NCBI GenBank assembly: GCA_913778765.1
Contig: CAJYXO010000103.1
Coordinates: 1 to 62,195, forward strand
Origin: an uncultured Massilia sp.
Lineage (GTDB): Bacteria > Pseudomonadota > Gammaproteobacteria > Burkholderiales > Burkholderiaceae_D
DNA length: 62,195 nt
Direction of reading: 5' to 3'
Part shown: piece by piece, positions 56,906 through 62,195 of the stretch
Numbering within the stretch: position 1 is the first letter of the stretch
How the letters are laid out: each line of letters starts with the position of its first letter
The notes under the pieces: model-generated
The model's input: only the letters and a program-made list of their open reading frames with translations
Told to the model about the DNA's origin: nothing
Databases searched by the model: none
Position numbers and translations under genes: made by a program

Positions 56906-59599
56906 GGCGGCAGCCTGCGCCAGGATCTGCGCCAGCTTCGCGATATCGACCGGCTTCACCAGGTGATGGTCGAAGCCCGCCTGGCGCGACAGTTCGCGGT
57001 CGCGCTCCTGGCCGTAGCCGGTCAGCGCCACGAACACGGCGCTTGCGTGCGCGGGCTGGCGGCGCAGGCGGCGCGCCAGTTCGTAGCCGGTCATGTCGGG
57101 CAGGCCGATGTCGAGGATGAAGACTTCGGTGCCCTCGACTTCCGGTGCGCGCAGCGTCGTCGACGCGTCCTCGTAGACCTGCACCGTGTGGCCGTGGGCG
57201 CGCAACAGCACCGCCAGCGACTGGCCGGCGTCCGCATTGTCGTCGACGATGGTGACCGGCAGCGGCCGGGTCTCGCCGGCGATGCCGTGCGCGCGCGGGG
57301 TCTCGCCGGCCAGCGTCTGCGCCAGCGGCAGCGTGACGGTCATCGTCGTGCCCTGCTGGGCGCCGGCGCTGTACGCGGCGACGCTGCCCTCATGCATGCG
57401 CACGATGCTCTTGACCAGCGCCAGGCCGATGCCCAGGCCACCCTGCGAGCGGTCGGGCGCGCGGTCGGCCTGGGTGAACAGGTCGAACACGTGCGGCAGC
57501 AGTTGCGGGCCGATGCCGCTGCCGTTGTCCTGCACGTCCACCGTGGCCGACAGGCCGTCGCTCTTGACAGACAGCGTGATCCGGCCGCCGGCCGGCGTGT
57601 ACTTGGCCGAATTATTCAGCAGGTTGACCAGCACCTGGATCAGGCGCGTGCGGTCGCCCTCGACCGGCACCTGCTCGGCCGGCAGATCGACGACCAGCGC
57701 GTGGCGGCGCTCCTCGATGTGCGGGCGGGCCTGCTCGACGGCGGCCATCGCCACCTTGTTCAGGTCCAGCACTTCGCTCTCCAGCTTGACCAGGCCGCGG
57801 GTGACGCGCGAGACGTCCAGCAGGTCGTCGACCAGCTCCGTCATGTGGCGCACCTGGCGCGAGATGATGCTGCTGGCCTTCAGGCGCAGGCCCTCGTTCA
57901 CTTCGGGCAGGCGCAGCAGCTGGGCGGCGCTGGTGATCGGCGCCAGGGGATTCCTCAGCTCGTGCGCCAGCATCGCCAGGAATTCGTCCTTCATCTTGTT
58001 GTGGCGCTCGGCCTCGGCGCGCGCGGCGCGTTCGCTGGCCAGGATGCTGTCACGTTCCTGCGACGACTTCTGCGCCATGTCGTACAGGCGCGCATTGTCG
58101 ATCGCGATCGCGGCCTGGCCGGCAAAGGTCGAGATCAGCTCCTCGGTGCGGGCGCTGAACATGGCAGGCAGGGAATGGCCGAAGAACAGGCCGCCGATCA
58201 CCTCGCCCGACCGAGACACCACCGACGCCGCCAGGTAGCTGCGCACCGGCAGGTGGCCCTTCGGCATGCCGTGGTGCGGCCCCATTGAGCCGTAGCGCGG
58301 ATCTTTCGTGATGTCGTCGCTGCGGACTGGCGCGCTGCCGTAGAAGGTCGGGCCGAACACCTTGGTCGGGCGCGGCTGGCCGAGCTTGGCGAATTGTTGG
58401 CGCGGCGCGCCGCTCAGGGTGTAGAGCAGATAGGCGTCGCCGTTGCCGTCGGTGTTGTTGTAGAAGAAGGAGCCGAATTCGGCGCCGGTCAGCTGGGTGG
58501 CGGCGTCGGTGATCGCCTGCATCAGCGGTTCGAGGTCGAGCGTCGACGCCAGCTGCTCGGTGGCGTGCTTCATCAGCTCGAGGATGCGGGTCTCGTCGCG
58601 CAGCGCCTGGTCGGTGCGGATGCGACGCAGCGCTTCCCAGGTGCGATGGGCGCAGTCTTCCATCAGCAGGATCTCGGCCGCGTCCCAGTGCCGAGCGATG
58701 GGCGCGTGCAGCGCCATCACGGCCGCCAGGCATCCTTCCATCATCAGTGGAATGACGATGCCGGCGGCGATGCCCTGCTCGAGCCAGGCCGCGGCGCCGG
58801 GAATGGCCGGGTCATCGGCGACGTCCGGCACGCACACGGTCTCGCCGTTCAGCAGACGGGCGGCGCGGCCGAAGGCCAGCATTTCGAGCGGCACGGTGCG
58901 GCCCGGCGCTCTGTCCGGCGCGCCGTTGCGCCACTGCGCGTCGATCGTCGCCGACTGTCCGGCCAGGTCGACCGTCGCGTGGATCGCCTCCGCGCCGGCG
59001 GCAAAGGCGCTGACGTGGCGGCCCACCGCCTGCAGCAGTGGGCCGGCTTCGGTTTCGGTGCGCAGGATGTCGGCCAGGCGGATCTGGAAAGCCTGCAGGC
59101 GCTCGGCCTTGACGGCGGCGGTGTTCTCGACCAGGGTCACCAGCACGCCGCCGACCCTGTGCGCATCGTCGTAGACCGGGCTGTAGGAGTAATGCAGCCA
59201 GCAGGTTTCAGGGTAGCCACGGCGCTCGGTCGTCACCGCCAGCTTCTCTTCGCCGACAGGTTCGCCGCGCCAGGCGCGCTCCCACTTCGGCCGCATGACC
59301 GGGTAGATATCGGCCCAGACCACCCGCGCATCGCCGCCCAGCGCTCCTTCCTGCTTGCCGCCGAGGACGGCGAGATAGGCCTCGTTGAAGAACTGCACCT
59401 GGCCTTCGCCCCAGGCGAGGCACATCGGCAGCTGGCAGTCGAGCAGCATGCGCACCGCCAGCTTGAGGCTGAACGGCCAGGACGCGACCGGTCCGACGGA
59501 CGTGGTCTCCCAGGGATGGCGCCGCATCCGCAGTTCCATCTCGCTCACCTTCGGTGGCGAGATGTCGCCGGTTGCGGCAGGATCGAAAGGCCAAGGCAT
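56861..59599 (-). CDS. Hybrid histidine kinase (PAS-GAF-GAF-HisKA-HATPase-REC)
   Basis: 912 aa, no membrane helices, so a cytoplasmic sensor. PAS-like region about 45-160, GAF-like domains about 175-320 and 345-520, HisKA with MLAHELRNPLAP (His near 544), HATPase (NLLNNSAKYTP, DNGSGIG, GGLGIGLALV) and a C-terminal receiver (about 785-895; VDDNADAG, FILDIGLPDMTGY, VKPVD). No DNA-binding output, so it likely signals to another protein. The last residues VVPAQAGTQVCQH are encoded by a palindromic repeat, so the original C-terminus has probably been replaced or extended. Confidence 0.9.
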   Translation of the reverse strand: MPWPFDPAATGDISPPKVSEMELRMRRHPWETTSVGPVASWPFSLKLAVRMLLDCQLPMCLAWGEGQVQFFNEAYLAVLGGKQEGALGGDARVVWADIYPVMRPKWERAWRGEPVGEEKLAVTTERRGYPETCWLHYSYSPVYDDAHRVGGVLVTLVENTAAVKAERLQAFQIRLADILRTETEAGPLLQAVGRHVSAFAAGAEAIHATVDLAGQSATIDAQWRNGAPDRAPGRTVPLEMLAFGRAARLLNGETVCVPDVADDPAIPGAAAWLEQGIAAGIVIPLMMEGCLAAVMALHAPIARHWDAAEILLMEDCAHRTWEALRRIRTDQALRDETRILELMKHATEQLASTLDLEPLMQAITDAATQLTGAEFGSFFYNNTDGNGDAYLLYTLSGAPRQQFAKLGQPRPTKVFGPTFYGSAPVRSDDITKDPRYGSMGPHHGMPKGHLPVRSYLAASVVSRSGEVIGGLFFGHSLPAMFSARTEELISTFAGQAAIAIDNARLYDMAQKSSQERDSILASERAARAEAERHNKMKDEFLAMLAHELRNPLAPITSAAQLLRLPEVNEGLRLKASSIISRQVRHMTELVDDLLDVSRVTRGLVKLESEVLDLNKVAMAAVEQARPHIEERRHALVVDLPAEQVPVEGDRTRLIQVLVNLLNNSAKYTPAGGRITLSVKSDGLSATVDVQDNGSGIGPQLLPHVFDLFTQADRAPDRSQGGLGIGLALVKSIVRMHEGSVAAYSAGAQQGTTMTVTLPLAQTLAGETPRAHGIAGETRPLPVTIVDDNADAGQSLAVLLRAHGHTVQVYEDASTTLRAPEVEGTEVFILDIGLPDMTGYELARRLRRQPAHASAVFVALTGYGQERDRELSRQAGFDHHLVKPVDIAKLAQILAQAAAPVVPAQAGTQVCQH

Positions 59600-59720
59600 A
59601 GTTTTGACGGGCTGGACCGAGCCGACAGGTTGGCTCAGCTGCCCATCATAGCAGGCATTGTTAAATTAATGCATGCATGTAATGAACATTTTTCAACACT
59701 GCCCGCCTTGGCCGTGTTGC

Positions 59721-60287
59721 TTATTGGATCACGCCGCAGGCGATGCGGTCGCCGCCGCCGCCCAGCGGCTTCGGCTTGTCGGCGTAGTTGTCGCCGCCGG
59801 CGTGGATCATCAGCGCCTTGCCCTTGACGTCGGCCAGGCTCTTCATGCGCGGCGCCGTCACCGGAACCGTGGCGCGGCCATCGCCGCCGACCACCAGCGG
59901 CGGCAGGTCGCCGAGGTGGCCGCTGCCGGTCGGGCCCATGTGCTGCTTGGTGCCGCTGGGGTCGAGGTGGCCGCCGGCGGCGCCCGCCGCCACCTTCTTG
60001 CCATCCTTCTCGTTGACGCCGCAGCTGCCCGTCTCGTGCACGTGGTAGCCGTGCGGGCCGGCCGGCAAGTCGGTCAGGTTGGGCGTGAACACCAGCCCTT
60101 CGCTCGATTCCGTGATCACCACGTTGCCGATCATCTTGCCGGTGCCGGCTGCGGTGACCAGCGTCATGGGGGCTTGCAGTTTGTTGCCGGGCATGGCGGC
60201 CTGGGTGGGCGTTTGGGCACTGGCGTTGGCGGCGATCGCTGCGGCGATGGTGCAAGCCAGCAGGGCGGTTCTGGTGTTCGTTTTCAT
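59721..60287 (-). CDS. sodC: Cu/Zn superoxide dismutase, periplasmic
   Basis: 188 aa. Signal peptide (to ASAQ), then the SodC fold with [11 protein letters not shown] (Cu/Zn His, disulfide Cys), [15 protein letters not shown] and [10 protein letters not shown]. It disproportionates superoxide in the periplasm. Single gene with AGGAGA before the ATG. The 121 bp between it and the kinase gene contains ATGCATGCAT and nothing gene-like. Confidence 0.95.
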   Translation of the reverse strand: MKTNTRTALLACTIAAAIAANASAQTPTQAAMPGNKLQAPMTLVTAAGTGKMIGNVVITESSEGLVFTPNLTDLPAGPHGYHVHETGSCGVNEKDGKKVAAGAAGGHLDPSGTKQHMGPTGSGHLGDLPPLVVGGDGRATVPVTAPRMKSLADVKGKALMIHAGGDNYADKPKPLGGGGDRIACGVIQ

Positions 60288-60372
60288 ACCGTCTCCTATC
60301 AGGTGCTTCGGTGGCAGGGAAATGCCGGGATAGTGTATGTCAACGGTATTGACGGAGGCGGACAGTAGAACA

Positions 60373-60402
60373 TCGTCGTTCCCGCGCAGGCGGGAATCCA
60401 GG
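60373..60402. repeat. Dispersed palindromic repeat, copy E
   Basis: CGTCGTTCCCGCGCAGGCGG then GAATCCAG; single unit matching the core of copies A-C. It lies between the SodC promoter region and the GNAT gene. Confidence 0.8.
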
Positions 60403-60426
60403 TGTCGTCGCGTTAGCTTGGCTCAA

Positions 60427-60951
60427 CTAATCGAGGTGCTTGTAATAGAACACCGTCTGACAAAGCTCCCCACCCGGCAGCAAGGCATAATCCGGCACCA
60501 CCCCCACCCGCTGCCAGCCCAACCGCTCATACAAGCGCTCGGCCGTGCCGCTGGCCGTATCGAGCACCAGCACCCGCCTGCCCTGCTCGCGCGCCGCCTG
60601 CTCCACCGCTTCCATCAGCTTCCGGCCGATGCCGGCGCCGCGGGCGCGCCGATGGACCAGCAGCTTGGCGACATCGGCGCGGTGCGGCTGGTTTTCGGGC
60701 ATGTCGGTGATGAGCTGGACGGTACCGGCGATGCCTTGTTCGTCTTCCGCTACCAATAAGGTACGCTCGCCGCGTTCCACGCCACCGGCCACTCTCTGCC
60801 AGAAGTGCAAAGCCGTTTCGCGGGACATCGGCAGCATGAAGCTGACCGAGGCGCCGCCCTCGACGCAGTCGAGCAGGACGTCGCTTAGCTGGTCGATCTG
60901 CGTTTTCGCCTCATCGGCCGACAGGCTGCGGACTTTTACATCGGACGTCAT
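60427..60951 (-). CDS. GNAT-family N-acetyltransferase
   Basis: 174 aa from ATG 60951 with GAGGGAAG upstream. The acetyl-CoA-binding motif appears as VHRRARGAGIGRKLMEAVEQ near 105-125, then VLDTASGTAERLYERLGWQR. ATGA overlap with the XRE regulator gene shows coupling. Substrate unknown; together with the cupin regulator it may act on a small amine or a drug-like molecule. Confidence 0.9.
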   Translation of the reverse strand: MTSDVKVRSLSADEAKTQIDQLSDVLLDCVEGGASVSFMLPMSRETALHFWQRVAGGVERGERTLLVAEDEQGIAGTVQLITDMPENQPHRADVAKLLVHRRARGAGIGRKLMEAVEQAAREQGRRVLVLDTASGTAERLYERLGWQRVGVVPDYALLPGGELCQTVFYYKHLD

Positions 60952-61532
60952 GCTTCCCTCCTCGGTGGCTTGTGGACCTGCGAGACCAGCGACACCAGAT
61001 AGCGTGCCGGCTTCGTGGTCGGGTTGTGATACGCGATCGGCTGGTCGAGGCGCATCGCGAGACAATCCCCCGTTTCGAGTGTCCACAGCGAGTGGCCAAC
61101 GGTGACGTCCATCGTCCCCTCGATGATCCACACCTGCTGGTGGACGTCGACGTCGCGCGCACTGGTTTCGTAGCTGACCCGCTGGCCGGCCGGGAAGCTG
61201 ACTTCGACCAGCTGGATCGGCGAGTACACGCCAGGCGACAGGTTGCGGCGCACGTAGCCGGAGCCGGGGTCGGTCCATACCGGCTGATCCGCCGAACGGG
61301 ATACCGGCGACGGCGTCTCCCCGGCTGGCTTCTCGAACAGCGAGGCGACCGTGACGCCGAGCGCGGCGCTGAGCTTGTCGAGCACGGTCGCGGTGGCGCT
61401 GCTTTCGCCGCGTTCGATCAGCGAGATATTGGATTTGCTGACGCCGCTGCGTTCGGCCAGGGCGGCGAGTGTCAGGCCTTGGGCGTCGCGCAGTTCGCGC
61501 AGACGGTCCGCGATAAGTCGGTTGATGTCCAT
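60948..61532 (-). CDS. XRE-family regulator with cupin domain
   Basis: 194 aa from ATG 61532. N-terminal XRE helix-turn-helix (LRELRDAQGLTLAALAERSG, SKSNISLIERGES) and C-terminal cupin domain (VEVSFPAGQRVSYE, HQQVWIIEGTMDVTVG). The first in-frame ATG at 61541 lies inside the -10 hexamer, so 61532, close to the expected start of transcription, is the likely leaderless start. It is probably autorepressed through a palindrome in its own promoter. It begins about 50 bp after the rpoC terminator. Confidence 0.88.
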   Translation of the reverse strand: MDINRLIADRLRELRDAQGLTLAALAERSGVSKSNISLIERGESSATATVLDKLSAALGVTVASLFEKPAGETPSPVSRSADQPVWTDPGSGYVRRNLSPGVYSPIQLVEVSFPAGQRVSYETSARDVDVHQQVWIIEGTMDVTVGHSLWTLETGDCLAMRLDQPIAYHNPTTKPARYLVSLVSQVHKPPRREA

Positions 61533-61539
61533 GAAATCC

Positions 61540-61567
61540 ATTATAAGGGACAAATAAGTCCCGTAAA
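61540..61567 (-). promoter_or_regulatory. XRE-cupin promoter with palindrome (likely self-operator)
   Basis: TTTACG (61567-61562), spacer of 16, TATAAT (61545-61540). The spacer carries GGGACTTATTTGTCCC (61562-61547), a perfect GGGAC/GTCCC inverted repeat. The likely start codon is 7 nt after the -10 hexamer. Confidence 0.75.
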
Positions 61568-61584
61568 CTGGATTTCATGGACAT

Positions 61585-61614
61585 AAAAAAACGGCACCCC
61601 GAAAGGTGCCGTCC
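61585..61614 (-). terminator. rpoC intrinsic terminator
   Basis: On the minus strand CGGCACC-TTTC-GGGGTGCCG-type stem with a 4-nt loop is followed by TTTTTTT. It begins about 40 bp after the rpoC stop codon, so rpoC transcription ends here. Confidence 0.9.
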
Positions 61615-61652
61615 TCATCAGCCGTCCAAGCGGCTAAAAGCTGAAGCGAAGA

Positions 61653-62195
<543 letters not shown>

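Overview
The window looks like a GC-rich betaproteobacterial chromosome, most likely Oxalobacteraceae (Massilia/Telluria group). This is inferred from the rpsL and rpoC protein sequences, a PEP-CTERM-type tail, the many TonB-linked and exported peptidase genes, and dispersed C/G-rich palindromes. Almost every gene has long antisense open frames caused by the GC content; I treated these as shadows. The window opens inside rpsL (minus strand) and closes inside rpoC (minus strand). In most bacteria these two genes are near neighbours in the rpoBC/str cluster; here about 61 kb of other genes lie between them. rpoC has its own intrinsic terminator and rpsL its own strong sigma70-type promoter.

Layout. 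(1) 678-5023: a phosphoethanolamine-transferase-like enzyme, a REP-associated transposase (RAYT) framed by its repeats, and a membrane-anchored MutS-like ATPase. (2) 5215-12527: a five/six-gene operon with a periplasmic adaptor, a MacB/LolD-type ATPase, two FtsX/MacB permeases, a sigma54-dependent response regulator and its histidine kinase. It is preceded by a -24/-12 promoter and a cluster of TGTCC sites. (3) 12571-17793: a spermidine-synthase-like protein, a SulP transporter and a TonB-dependent receptor. (4) 17809-30955 (minus): a ten-gene operon with two tandem TldD/TldE pairs (both TldDs with a Tat-type signal), DUF4159, MoxR, DUF58, a BatA-like protein and two large membrane proteins. 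Upstream is a second sigma54-type promoter with TGTCC repeats at the same distance as in (2), so I infer one regulon driven by the regulator in (2). (5) 31281-43598: an exported methyltransferase-like protein, a beta-lactamase-fold hydrolase, a CehA-like metallohydrolase, a Tsx-like porin, a cysteine desulfurase-rhodanese fusion with a divergent Lrp regulator, an orphan branched-chain amino-acid binding protein and a DUF885 peptidase. (6) 43661-51169: a cytochrome c-sorbosone dehydrogenase fusion, an M14 peptidase, an operon of NarL-type regulator, ABC binding protein and histidine kinase, and a divergent TonB-like protein. (7) 51349-60287: two M28-family proteins (the first lacking the catalytic Glu pair), two degraded genes, a hybrid histidine kinase and a Cu/Zn superoxide dismutase. 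(8) 60427-61532: an autoregulated XRE-cupin regulator coupled to a GNAT acetyltransferase, just after the rpoC terminator.

Most interesting: the proposed sigma54 regulon joining a MacAB-like efflux system to a duplicated, exported TldD/TldE plus MoxR gene set. This looks like an envelope peptide-stress or peptide-processing system, though the substrate cannot be read from sequence. No tRNA, rRNA, CRISPR array, prophage or canonical IS was seen.
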